Shown: positions 16,661-24,649 of the stretch, piece by piece
Layout of the letters: each line of letters opens with the position of its first letter
Position numbering within the stretch: the stretch's first letter is position 1
The notes under the pieces: generated by a model
Told to the model about the DNA's origin: nothing
What the model saw: only the letters and a program-made list of their open reading frames with translations
The model's database searches: none
Origin: Hyphococcus lacteus
Lineage (GTDB): Bacteria > Pseudomonadota > Alphaproteobacteria > Caulobacterales > Parvularculaceae
NCBI RefSeq assembly: GCF_041058985.1
Contig: NZ_JBEHZE010000001.1
Span: forward strand, 806,001 to 870,000
Length of the DNA: 64,000 nt
Reading direction: 5' to 3'
Translations under genes and position numbers: made by a program

Positions 16661-17812
16661 ATGCTTGAAACTAATCGCACTGTCGAGATACGGCCGGTCA
16701 CGACACCGGCAGAACGCAAAGTGTTTATTCGCGTACCCAATGCGATTTATGCAGATGATCCAAACTATGTGGCCCCGCTGGAGTTTGAACTCGCGAGCCG
16801 ATTAGACGCAGACAAAAACCTGATCCTTAAAGGGCAAAAGCACCAACTTTGGGTTGCCTACAAAGACGGTAACCCGGTTGGACGCATCTCGGCCATTATT
16901 AACAACGCGCATCTTGCACGCCACCATGATGGTGCATGCCATTTCGGCTTTTTTGAATGTATCAACGACGAAGACGTTGCAAAAGCACTACTTGATACCG
17001 CCGCCCATTGGGCGCGTGAACACGGCATGAAAAAAATTGCCGGACCATTTAATTTTTCGGTCAATGAAGAAGTTGGACTATTGGTCGATGGGTTCGACAC
17101 GGCCCCTTATGTGATGATGCCACACGGTCGGCGCTATTATCAAAAGCTCGTTGAAGATCTCGGCTTTACCAAAGCCATTGATATGTATGCGCTGAGCTAT
17201 GTACCGCACGGTGACATGATCCCGCCTAAGCGCAAGCGCTTCCTCGACAAAGCAATGTCTAAAGCGGACGTTACGATCCGCAATATCGATATGTCGGATT
17301 TCAAGAATGAAATTGGTCGTTTGGTCGACATCTTCAATGATGCGTGGTTCGAAAATTGGGGCTTTGTTCCGTTTACGGCAGAACAGGTTGAACATATGGC
17401 GAAGGAGTTACGCCCAATTATATCGCCGCACAATATTATCTTTTGTGACTACCAAGGCGAGCCAGCAGCGTTCGGCTTAGTATTACCAGACGTGAATTAT
17501 GTGGCGCGTGATTTTGGCGGCAAGCTGTTGCCTTTTAATTGGGCAAAGCTTTTGTGGCGATTAAAAGTAAAACCAGTGCCGCGCGCGCGAATGCCGCTTA
17601 TGGGCGTTGTGCGCAAATTACACCGCCGACCAATTGGCACTGCGCTCGCCTATAAAATCATCGAAGTTGCACAAGCGGCCAACGTATCACGCGGCGTCGT
17701 ACATTCTGAACTATCGTGGATTCTCGAAAGCAATGAATCTATGGTGTCGTTGCTGCTCGATCTGGGGGGTGAAATTTATAAAACCTACCGGATCTATGAA
17801 AAGCCGCTTTAG
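16661..17812 (+). CDS. bcerS: GNAT-type N-acyltransferase, bacterial ceramide synthase candidate
   Basis: A 383-residue cytoplasmic protein. Its N-terminal half has the pattern IYADDPNYVAPLEFE, then VGRISAIINN and CHFGFFEC (a GNAT acetyl-transferase core). Next come GPFNFSVNEEVGLLVDGFD and MMPHGRRYYQKL. This family is often annotated only as N-acetyltransferase. In Caulobacter a member attaches the fatty acid to the amine of 3-ketosphinganine, giving oxidised ceramide before reduction. Location at the end of a complete spt-acp-reductase-ligase cluster supports the same role. In Caulobacter the homologue is some distance from spt; here it is in the same run of genes. Confidence 0.78.
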   Translation: MLETNRTVEIRPVTTPAERKVFIRVPNAIYADDPNYVAPLEFELASRLDADKNLILKGQKHQLWVAYKDGNPVGRISAIINNAHLARHHDGACHFGFFECINDEDVAKALLDTAAHWAREHGMKKIAGPFNFSVNEEVGLLVDGFDTAPYVMMPHGRRYYQKLVEDLGFTKAIDMYALSYVPHGDMIPPKRKRFLDKAMSKADVTIRNIDMSDFKNEIGRLVDIFNDAWFENWGFVPFTAEQVEHMAKELRPIISPHNIIFCDYQGEPAAFGLVLPDVNYVARDFGGKLLPFNWAKLLWRLKVKPVPRARMPLMGVVRKLHRRPIGTALAYKIIEVAQAANVSRGVVHSELSWILESNESMVSLLLDLGGEIYKTYRIYEKPL

Positions 17813-17933
17813 GTCTGCTTTTCAATGGCTTACGCCTAATCGCCCGCACTCAGTGTGGCAAAAGAATTGACCTAACTGCAGTCGTTCTTTGAGAAATCGA
17901 CAAATCTTAAGCGGTCTGAGTTAATCAGTGCCC

Positions 17934-19412
17934 TTACCGGAAAAATGGCTCATCAAAGCTACGCAGCTTGCGTGAATGTAGTGTGCCAGCTTGCTCTTCC
18001 TGTCGCAAAACTTCAATTGCGCGAACACCAATTTCCAGATGTTGGCTTACGCTTTCCTGATAAAACGCATCAGCCATCCCCGGCAGTTTGACCTCGCCAT
18101 GAAGCGGCCGATCAGAAACACATAAAAGTGTTCCGTATGGGACACGATAGCGATACCCATTGGCCGCGATTGTCGCCGATTCCATATCAATGGCGATTGC
18201 GCGCGCCTGATTAAGACGAACGGCATTGCGCTCAAACCGTAATTCCCAGTTCCGGTCACTCGTCGTAACCACCGTTCCGGTGCGCAAATGCTCTTTTAAT
18301 TTGCGTCCGACATTACCCGACACTTCTTGTACGGCGCGGGTTAATGCAAGTTGAACCTCTGCGAGCGTCGGCAAGGGAACCGAGGGCGGCAACACATCAT
18401 CAAGCACATTGTCTTCGCGCAAATAGGCATGCGCCAATACATAATCACCAAGACGTTGTGATCGACGCAGACCGCCACAATGACCAATCATCAACCAAAC
18501 TTGTGGGCGTAACACGGCCAAATGGTCAGTAATGTTTTTCGCGTTTGACGGGCCAACACCAATATTCACAAGGGTTATTCCCTTATGACCGTCTTGGACC
18601 ATGTGGTAGGCCGGCATTTGCGGCAGCCGCGGCACCGGCCCGTCGGCGGGCTTTGCGCCTTTTTTAGTGATCCTTTCACCGGGTTCGATCAGCGCATCAG
18701 CGCGACCCGCCTCGATCTCACCTTTGGCATACTCCACAAACTCATCAACGTAACGCTGATAGTTTGTAAACAGAATATAGTCCTGAAAATGTTCTGGCCG
18801 TGTCGCAGTATAATGTTGAATACGGTGCAACGAGTAATCGATGCGCTCTGCCGTAAACAATGACAACGGCATCGCACCATGGCGTTTCAGAATGAATTCA
18901 CCATCAACAATATCATCATTGGTCGCCACCAAATTAGGCGTATGGAAATAATGTTGAAGTTTGTTGCGTTTTTCCGGTGTCAGCAGCGCCGTCGCTTTTT
19001 CAAGCGCGAATGTAAGCGGGATGGGGGTCAGTGATTTGCCCACATATATCTTTGCGGAAAAGCGCTCAATCGTCCGCGAAATTTGCGCCTTTAGGTAATC
19101 TGCGAAAAGTGCAGGCTGGGTGATCGTCGCGCCGTGGACGCTATTTGATGAAATCTGGCCAAGGGCGAGTTTTGAAGTTTGGGGGGCGGCTTCTGCGGGG
19201 ACCACAGCACACAAATAAGGATAGACCCCAGCTGAACTTGAATCTGTGCTTGGCTCTAATGTCTCGTCACCCTGCAAATAGCGATCAAAACGGTCTTCGA
19301 TTTGTTTGTGGGCTTGTTCATAAAGCGCGACCAACCGATCGACAGCTTCTTGAGGGGTTTTACAGGCAACGAGTTCAGTAGCGGGTGCGTCAAAGTCCAC
19401 AGTCGAGGCCAT
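17934..19412 (-). CDS. amn: AMP nucleosidase
   Basis: Hydrolyses AMP to adenine and ribose 5-phosphate in the cytoplasm. The length (492 residues) matches E. coli Amn (about 484). The N-terminal regulatory domain is followed by a nucleoside-phosphorylase-like catalytic domain. That domain shows NIGVGPSNAKNITDHL, VWLMIGHCGGLRRSQRLGDY and AIDMESATIAANGYRYRVPY, which contains the base/ribose-binding Met-Glu-Ser. CVSDRPLHGE carries the catalytic Asp. A strong ribosome site (GGAGGAG) lies before ATG 19412. It is convergent with the ceramide locus, with about 120 bases between. Confidence 0.93.
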   Translation of the reverse strand: MASTVDFDAPATELVACKTPQEAVDRLVALYEQAHKQIEDRFDRYLQGDETLEPSTDSSSAGVYPYLCAVVPAEAAPQTSKLALGQISSNSVHGATITQPALFADYLKAQISRTIERFSAKIYVGKSLTPIPLTFALEKATALLTPEKRNKLQHYFHTPNLVATNDDIVDGEFILKRHGAMPLSLFTAERIDYSLHRIQHYTATRPEHFQDYILFTNYQRYVDEFVEYAKGEIEAGRADALIEPGERITKKGAKPADGPVPRLPQMPAYHMVQDGHKGITLVNIGVGPSNAKNITDHLAVLRPQVWLMIGHCGGLRRSQRLGDYVLAHAYLREDNVLDDVLPPSVPLPTLAEVQLALTRAVQEVSGNVGRKLKEHLRTGTVVTTSDRNWELRFERNAVRLNQARAIAIDMESATIAANGYRYRVPYGTLLCVSDRPLHGEVKLPGMADAFYQESVSQHLEIGVRAIEVLRQEEQAGTLHSRKLRSFDEPFFR

Positions 19413-19499
19413 GTTTTCTCCTCCAAAAAATAAAAAAGTCCCGTCCTTTACACCTCTCAGCGCAATTTTGCCAGCTTTTTAAACACCCGCCCGCGCTGA

Positions 19500-19700
19500 T
19501 TAACGCGCTTCGTCGTCACTCAGCGCTCTCGCTTCGTCGACCAACATGATCGGGATTCCGTCGCGGATCGGGTAAGCCAGACGGGCTTTTTTACTGGTTA
19601 GCTCGTTTTTCTCGCGATTATAAACCAAAGGGCCTTTCGTCTGTGGGCAGACAAGCTCAGCCAGAAGCTTCGGGTCAATTTCGGTCTGATCGTCAGTCAT
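19500..19700 (-). CDS. Trm112-family small zinc-ribbon-like protein
   Basis: A 66-residue protein with the Trm112/YcaR pattern: LLAELVCPQTKGPLVYN, then LAYPIRDGIPIML. Eukaryotic Trm112 activates methyltransferases. The bacterial proteins are small companions of uncertain partner. Only one Cys of the usual zinc ligands remains (CPQTKG instead of CPxCKG), so metal binding is doubtful. It lies 11 bases after the LON-domain gene and probably shares its transcript. This short-gene arrangement after a LON-substrate-domain gene is familiar from other alphaproteobacteria. Confidence 0.82.
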   Translation of the reverse strand: MTDDQTEIDPKLLAELVCPQTKGPLVYNREKNELTSKKARLAYPIRDGIPIMLVDEARALSDDEAR

Positions 19701-19711
19701 TTCACTTCGCC

Positions 19712-20350
19712 CTATTGTAGTGGCGTTTCGTCATCTTCTTCGCCGCCGGGAAACGCCATCAATGCTTCAAGGCACTGCGCCTGCTCAGCCAGTGTTTCGG
19801 CTTCAAGCAATGCCTGTTTTTCGTTTGACGCGAAAGGACACCCCATGGCCAAGGAAACCACCAACGCTTCGGTCGGAGCGGCGGATGCCTGTTCCCATTC
19901 AACCGCCATATTTTCCGCATCAAGATAATGTTTTAACGCGTCCAACAAAACATCGCGGTCAATGTCATCAACGCTATTATCCCGCAACACATCAATTTCA
20001 TAAGCCGCCCAGTCGGGGCGCCCTAAGCGGTAAGGCGTATCGGCGGCCAATTCTTCGGCGAGCTTGAACCGGCGCGTCCCCGTTAAGTTAATCAGATAGC
20101 GGCCATCTTCGGTTTCCGTAAACGATGTAATGCGCCCAGCACAGCCGACATCATAAAGTTCTGGCCGCCCGGTTTCTGACTCGTCCCGCGGTTGAATCAT
20201 TCCGATAAGCCGTGACCCGGCGAGCGCATCATCAATCATACGAAGATAGCGCGGCTCGAATATATTCAGCGGTAATTGCCCGCCCGGCAGCAACATTGCG
20301 CCGTCTAGGGGGAACAGCGGAAGAATTTGTGGTGTCGGCTCTAGCTTCAT
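19712..20350 (-). CDS. LON peptidase substrate-binding domain protein
   Basis: A 212-residue protein consisting of the N-terminal (LAN) domain of Lon protease without ATPase or protease parts. It shows LPLFPLDGAMLLPGGQLPLNI near residue 10, then FEPRYLRMIDDAL, GCAGRI and LTGTRRFKL. Such stand-alone domains are thought to bind substrates or act as adaptors. The C-terminal helix bundle includes GCPFASNEKQALLEAETL, typical of this family. It sits between the YbbN-like and Trm112-like genes on the same strand, 15 and 11 bases apart, so this is likely a three-gene operon linked to protein quality control. Confidence 0.87.
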   Translation of the reverse strand: MKLEPTPQILPLFPLDGAMLLPGGQLPLNIFEPRYLRMIDDALAGSRLIGMIQPRDESETGRPELYDVGCAGRITSFTETEDGRYLINLTGTRRFKLAEELAADTPYRLGRPDWAAYEIDVLRDNSVDDIDRDVLLDALKHYLDAENMAVEWEQASAAPTEALVVSLAMGCPFASNEKQALLEAETLAEQAQCLEALMAFPGGEEDDETPLQ

Positions 20351-20365
20351 GGGCGAAGCGAACTC

Positions 20366-21292
20366 CTAAGAAAACAAGATCGATGACAAACGGCGCCGCC
20401 CCGCAGCGGTCGCCGGGTGGGCGTGACCGAGCGCTTCAAAAACTGTCAGTAGTTTTTTACGCGCGGCTTCTTCGTTCCAATCACGGTCACGCTCGATGAT
20501 ATCCAACAAGGTGTCAATCGCCGGCTCCATCGAACCCGCACCAAGATAGCCGCCAACCAACGCAAATTGCGCGTCAAGATCGGCTGGGTTGGCATCAACT
20601 TTAGATTTTAGCGTCGCAAGATCTTCGCCGCCTTGATGCCCTTCGGCGATGGAAAGCGCCGCAATGACACTCGACAGCGCCGGATCCTTTTTCTTGTCTT
20701 CGGGTACCATCGCGATGGTCTGTTTGGCCTGTTCAGCGTCACCGAGCGCAAGCTGGCATCGCGCAAGCCCCGCGAGTGCGGCTACGTTCTCACCATCCTG
20801 TTGCGCGGCATGGGCAAAATACTGGGCAGCTGTCGCAACATCGCCATTGTCGAGCGCCTGTTGACCAACGGCCACGTAATCCTCTTCGGGACCAGTAGCA
20901 TCCGCACCCCCTGCCGCTGCTTGAACCAAGCGTTCAACAAACTGTTTGATTTCGCTTTCGGGTACCGCGCCCTGAAAGCCATCAACCGGGCGCCCTTGGA
21001 AAAAACCGTAAACCGTCGGAATCGATTGGATGCGCATTTGCGAGGCGAGCATCTGGTTCTTATCAATGTCGATTTTGACCATGCGCACCTTGCCTTGAGT
21101 GGCATGGACAGCGCGCTCGAGCATCGGGCCGAGCGTTTTGCAGGGACCACACCATTCGGCCCAAAAATCGACAATGACCGGCACGTTCATTGACGCGTTG
21201 AGGACTTCCTGTTCGAAAGTCTCGATCGTCACGTCTTTTACCGCGTCGCCACCACTAGGGGCCGATGCGCCCATGCCCAAAATCTCGCTCAT
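20366..21292 (-). CDS. ybbN: YbbN-like thioredoxin-fold co-chaperone with TPR domain
   Basis: A 308-residue protein. The N-terminal thioredoxin domain (about residues 18-120) keeps the redox motif WAEWCGPCK, then KIDIDKNQ and IPTVYGF. A C-terminal tetratricopeptide-like region (about 150-300) is rich in Ala-Leu helices (QQALDNGDVATAAQYFAHAA). E. coli YbbN (CnoX) has an altered active site and cooperates with GroEL and DnaK. Here the CGPC motif is intact, so both redox and holdase activity are possible. It is first in a tight run with the LON-domain and Trm112-like genes. Confidence 0.88.
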   Translation of the reverse strand: MSEILGMGASAPSGGDAVKDVTIETFEQEVLNASMNVPVIVDFWAEWCGPCKTLGPMLERAVHATQGKVRMVKIDIDKNQMLASQMRIQSIPTVYGFFQGRPVDGFQGAVPESEIKQFVERLVQAAAGGADATGPEEDYVAVGQQALDNGDVATAAQYFAHAAQQDGENVAALAGLARCQLALGDAEQAKQTIAMVPEDKKKDPALSSVIAALSIAEGHQGGEDLATLKSKVDANPADLDAQFALVGGYLGAGSMEPAIDTLLDIIERDRDWNEEAARKKLLTVFEALGHAHPATAAGRRRLSSILFS

Positions 21293-21382
21293 GCTTTGTC
21301 TCCGTTTTCCGTCCCATTAGATGAGGGTCCGAGGCCCGAAACGCAACCGCTTGTGGCCTTGAGAACCACCAGAAATTGGCGG

Positions 21383-21952
21383 TTAGCCCTCGTCTAAGTC
21401 CAGTGGGTTGGCCAAATCGATGATTTCTGGCGCAAATCCGCATTCTTTGACGAACGATACCAAATCTTTCGCAGAAATTGCGGTCGAAGCATTATTTTCA
21501 AGCGGGTGAAACCAGACCGGATCTGCCGCCAATAGCGCCGTATCGAGGATCACCGTCGTAACGGCCTTGGCGCTTTCGTTCATGAGCGTGAAAGGCGTCA
21601 CGGCACCGGGGATCACCCCCAATGTTTCGGTCATCAAATCAGGCTTACCAAATGACAGCCTTCCCTTGGCGCTCAGGCGCTTTCCGAGCCCCACTAGGTC
21701 AACCCGCGTGTCAGACAAGGCAATCGCCAGAAACAGCGTCCCGCGCTTGTCCTTGACGAACAAATTCTTGGAATGACCGCCGGGCCATTGTTTTTTCAGC
21801 TCGCGCCCCTCCTCGACCGTAAAAATTGGCGGATGCTCTACGGTTCGATGCGAAATCCCGAGTTTGTCCAGAAACACAAAAAGATCAGCGCGGGTGGCAG
21901 CACCGGGAAGCGGTGCTGGCGTTGGGTTTGTACTGTCGTCAGCTGCGGTCAT
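21383..21952 (-). CDS. prolyl-tRNA editing protein (YbaK/ProX superfamily)
   Basis: A 189-residue cytoplasmic deacylase of the INS/YbaK superfamily that clears mischarged tRNA(Pro), most likely Ala-tRNA(Pro). It shows HPPIFTVEEGRE near residue 40, HSKNLFVKDK with the conserved catalytic Lys region, and the glycine-rich GVIPGAVTPF loop. I start at ATG 21952 because AGGACCC lies just upstream. A longer frame to 22012 adds residues unlike the family. The gene is divergent from tRNA-Gly. The choice between ProXp-ala and related editing specificities is by resemblance only. Confidence 0.85.
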   Translation of the reverse strand: MTAADDSTNPTPAPLPGAATRADLFVFLDKLGISHRTVEHPPIFTVEEGRELKKQWPGGHSKNLFVKDKRGTLFLAIALSDTRVDLVGLGKRLSAKGRLSFGKPDLMTETLGVIPGAVTPFTLMNESAKAVTTVILDTALLAADPVWFHPLENNASTAISAKDLVSFVKECGFAPEIIDLANPLDLDEG

Positions 21953-22076
21953 GGGGGTCCTTTTCACAAAATTATTCAACAATGCTCGGATGCCAATGTT
22001 TCCGCTTGCCAAGCCATGCTCCCTCGTGCATATAGCGGCCCCTGTCGACCATCAAGTTGGCAGAATACGTCAGTGA

Positions 22077-22151
22077 GCGGGCGTAGCTCAGGGGTAGAGC
22101 GAAACCTTGCCAAGGTTTAGGTCGTGCGTTCGAATCGCATCGCCCGCTCCA
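22077..22151 (+). tRNA. tRNA-Gly (anticodon GCC), CCA encoded
   Basis: A cloverleaf is readable. The acceptor stem is GCGGGCG paired with CGCCCGC (22141-22147). The D arm contains AGCTCAGGGGTAGAGC. The anticodon stem AACCT/AGGTT encloses TTGCCAA with anticodon GCC. The T arm is GTGCG TTCGAAT CGCAT. Discriminator U and an encoded CCA (22149-22151) finish the gene. It reads glycine GGC/GGU codons. Confidence 0.96.
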
Positions 22152-22274
22152 GTTTTCTCAAGAAAATAGACGAATAAGTTAGCCGCAGGATATTATTTTG
22201 CGACGGAGCCAGTGCTACGCATTAGGCCCCAAATTATGTGCGGCGGCCTATAAACTCTACCGACAAAGTTTTGG

Positions 22275-22559
22275 CTATTCGGATGGGATTCTTCTGACGT
22301 TACCATTAGCTGACGAGCATTGCGTTACACCGTGATGTCTACGCAGGCTTTGCTCGAGGTCTCGCTCGACTTGAGCTGACATTTTCATTCCGGAACAATA
22401 ATACCCAACAATGTCGGACGTCTCACGCGATTGAAAATAAGCGAGTCGTTGTTCTGTGGTCATGGCTTCTATTGCCGACATTGGTTTTGGCTGCATACGA
22501 AACATTGCAAACCCGAAACATGCCGACAAAACAACGCCGAAAAGTAGTATTTTTGACAT
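22275..22559 (-). CDS. small membrane-anchored or exported protein of unknown function
   Basis: A 94-residue protein with an N-terminal hydrophobic segment (ILLFGVVLSACFGFAMF) and a polar body holding two further Cys (YYCSGMK and TQCSSANG), which could form a disulphide in the periplasm. The ACFG stretch is a weak lipobox candidate, but the position is not convincing. I recognise no family. A purine-rich stretch precedes ATG 22559. The gene stands alone between tRNA-Gly and a secreted beta-propeller-like protein. It is probably real, since the signal-anchor and Cys pattern is coherent. Confidence 0.5.
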   Translation of the reverse strand: MSKILLFGVVLSACFGFAMFRMQPKPMSAIEAMTTEQRLAYFQSRETSDIVGYYCSGMKMSAQVERDLEQSLRRHHGVTQCSSANGNVRRIPSE

Positions 22560-22646
22560 TCATTTTTCTCTTCGGCTGACAACCCACGGCGATATTACTC
22601 ACCGAATAGGTTTTCTGACGCAAGACCGTTTTTTTGCAGACCAACC

Positions 22647-23540
22647 TCAATCCATCAAAGGCAATTCGTAAAAGACCACGCTCCGTCGTGGGCGGCTGAT
22701 GCCCCAGACTTGGCGAGGGTTTTTCGAATCAAACGCAAAGGCCTGCCCTTCGGTTGGGACGTCGATTGTCGCTACATGCTGAAGAACGGGGCCCATTTTT
22801 GGAAATTCCATCACATACATTTCGCGGCGGTCATGGCCCAACAAATAGAGCCGCCCATCATTTCCAATAGCGCCGCCTGACGCGGCCTGAGGTGCCATCC
22901 GGTCAAGCACCGCTTTGGGCAACGCGTAACCACCAGTGCGTCGCCATTCGCTGTCATAAGTCACAACAGACGCATAATTATGGTCTTTGAACGGTAGGCC
23001 AGTGTCATCGTCGTAATGGGCGAAGCCCGCGATCCAACCATCTTTGTAATGATCAAACCAGACCAGTGATCCCTCATCCATCACACCGAGGCTTTTGCTA
23101 TCAATGTGGGTCATGGTTTTTGTGTCAAAAACTTCAATCGAGCTCGCCATAGGCAGGTTGGGGTGGTTTGAATTGGCGCAAAGTAATTTCCCGCCCTCTG
23201 GGAAACAGCTATTCAAATGACCAATCGGGCCACCGCGTGTGCCGACCCACCGACTGACAAATTCGCCATTGTCGCGCCGGTATTTTCCGATCACGTAATT
23301 CACGATGGCATAGAAATATTTGTCATCGGCGGCAGCACCCTGCCCTGCTTCAATCGCTGGAAATTCAGCAATTTTTTTTGCGCTTAATGCTTTGACCGGC
23401 TTTGCTTCAAAATCCTGAACGCCAATGGCGGCCCATGCGGCGCGACGGGCCTCGCGTTTTTCGGTTTGCTCGTCGGCTTTGGCCGACGCCACCGCCAAAA
23501 GACATAAAACCAATGCCGATAGGTATTTTGAAATACACAT
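22647..23540 (-). CDS. secreted protein with beta-propeller-like repeats, function unknown
   Basis: A 297-residue exported protein with a clear signal peptide (cleavage near ASAKADE). The body alternates beta strands with conserved turns: YFYAIVNYVIGKY, HLNSCFPEGGKLLCANSNHP, SSIEVFDTKTM, GSLVWFDHYKDGW, SGGAIGNDGRLYLLGHDRREMYVME and QAFAFDSKNPRQVWGI. These look like blades of a YncE-type propeller. It has one Cys pair (SCFPEGGKLLC). Similar proteins appear in databases with uncertain names, and I assign no enzyme activity. It has no clear operon partner. Confidence 0.6.
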   Translation of the reverse strand: MCISKYLSALVLCLLAVASAKADEQTEKREARRAAWAAIGVQDFEAKPVKALSAKKIAEFPAIEAGQGAAADDKYFYAIVNYVIGKYRRDNGEFVSRWVGTRGGPIGHLNSCFPEGGKLLCANSNHPNLPMASSIEVFDTKTMTHIDSKSLGVMDEGSLVWFDHYKDGWIAGFAHYDDDTGLPFKDHNYASVVTYDSEWRRTGGYALPKAVLDRMAPQAASGGAIGNDGRLYLLGHDRREMYVMEFPKMGPVLQHVATIDVPTEGQAFAFDSKNPRQVWGISRPRRSVVFYELPLMD

Positions 23541-23656
23541 GGAGAAAACCCTTTATAAATTGGGCTTTTCTTAGCGCTGCCCCTTTCCGAAAGGGTGACA
23601 ACCACATGGCGGTTCTATTAATTTTTTTTGGCAAAAGCGCACATAGCGCAGCGCAA

Positions 23657-24511
23657 TCAGATATTACGGATCGCGGCTTTCTTGTGTTCTAGATCTGGGT
23701 GCATCTGACGGAAGACTTCACCGTATTTATAGAACGGAATTCGAGGATTAAGATGATGCACAAGGTGATAGTTTTGAAACACAAAAATTGCGGTTAGCAG
23801 GGGCTGAAGACGCGGGGTCGTCAGCAACACATTGCTTGCTTGATAGGCTTCGGTATCCGTATGGGGATGATGCACCGCATAGGCAAAGAAATAAGCAAGG
23901 AACGGGACCGTCAGAAAACCCGGCAGCACCCAAAGCATCATAATTTCATAACCGTAACCGATCGCAAACGCAGTCGCCACAATCACGATTGCCAACAGGC
24001 GCTGGCCATAAATTGAAATCATTGCGCGCCGCGACAATGCGCCGATGCTCGAAAGGCGCCAAATTTGGCGCTCATACCCGACCAATATGCTGGCACAGCA
24101 AATAAAAACCACGAATGGATTTTTCCGGGCCACCCACATATCACCATCTTCGACCGGGTTGTTCGGCGCACGGTGGTGGGCAAGATGAATGGCCTTAAAC
24201 GCCAGAAAGGGCAGAAAAAACCAAAAGCTGCCAAAATGGCCAATCGCTTCGTTCAACCACCGTAATTTTGGTGCCCCGGCGCTAATGTTTCGGTGGATCG
24301 CCTCATGGTTTGTGTGCGCAGTAAGGTACAACAGCACCGCATTAACGAGGCACGCAGCCCAATAAGGAATAATGCCGCTGAGTGCGCCCCAAACCGCAAG
24401 CGAAATACCAATCCAGAGCGACGCAAAAAAGCCGACCGTGGGCCAGGCGGCACCACGAATGGAAGAGCGTTGTCTTGTTGGCGCAAAGCCGGTTATGGAA
24501 CTTTCAGACAT
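23657..24511 (-). CDS. membrane fatty acid desaturase / carotene hydroxylase-like protein
   Basis: A 284-residue integral membrane di-iron enzyme. The three His boxes are complete: HTNHEAIH (about residue 67), HLAHH (about 110), and HLVHHLNPRIPFYKY near the C-terminus, plus HHPHTD before it. Four to five transmembrane segments flank them. The HLVHHLNPRIPFYKY ending, giving HxxHH then Pro-x-Phe/Tyr, recalls acyl-lipid desaturases and CrtR-type beta-carotene hydroxylases. The substrate is not decidable without carotenoid or fatty acid genes nearby. It is transcribed away from the sensor kinase gene that begins at 24650. Confidence 0.8.
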   Translation of the reverse strand: MSESSITGFAPTRQRSSIRGAAWPTVGFFASLWIGISLAVWGALSGIIPYWAACLVNAVLLYLTAHTNHEAIHRNISAGAPKLRWLNEAIGHFGSFWFFLPFLAFKAIHLAHHRAPNNPVEDGDMWVARKNPFVVFICCASILVGYERQIWRLSSIGALSRRAMISIYGQRLLAIVIVATAFAIGYGYEIMMLWVLPGFLTVPFLAYFFAYAVHHPHTDTEAYQASNVLLTTPRLQPLLTAIFVFQNYHLVHHLNPRIPFYKYGEVFRQMHPDLEHKKAAIRNI

Positions 24512-24649
24512 GACGTTTAGTATTCATTAATAATTTATCCACGGCAAGTGCCGTTTACGGACAGAAAACCTAATCAAACAGCACTTTTCGGACGTTATTT
24601 CGTCTCATACGCCAAGTGCTCATTAACTCTCTTGCGCTAGATATTGCTC

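Noticed and set aside
24533..24542. TTATCCACG near the desaturase promoter as a second origin signal.
   Set aside because: It is a single box with a mismatch, no cluster, and no AT-rich or CtrA elements beside it.
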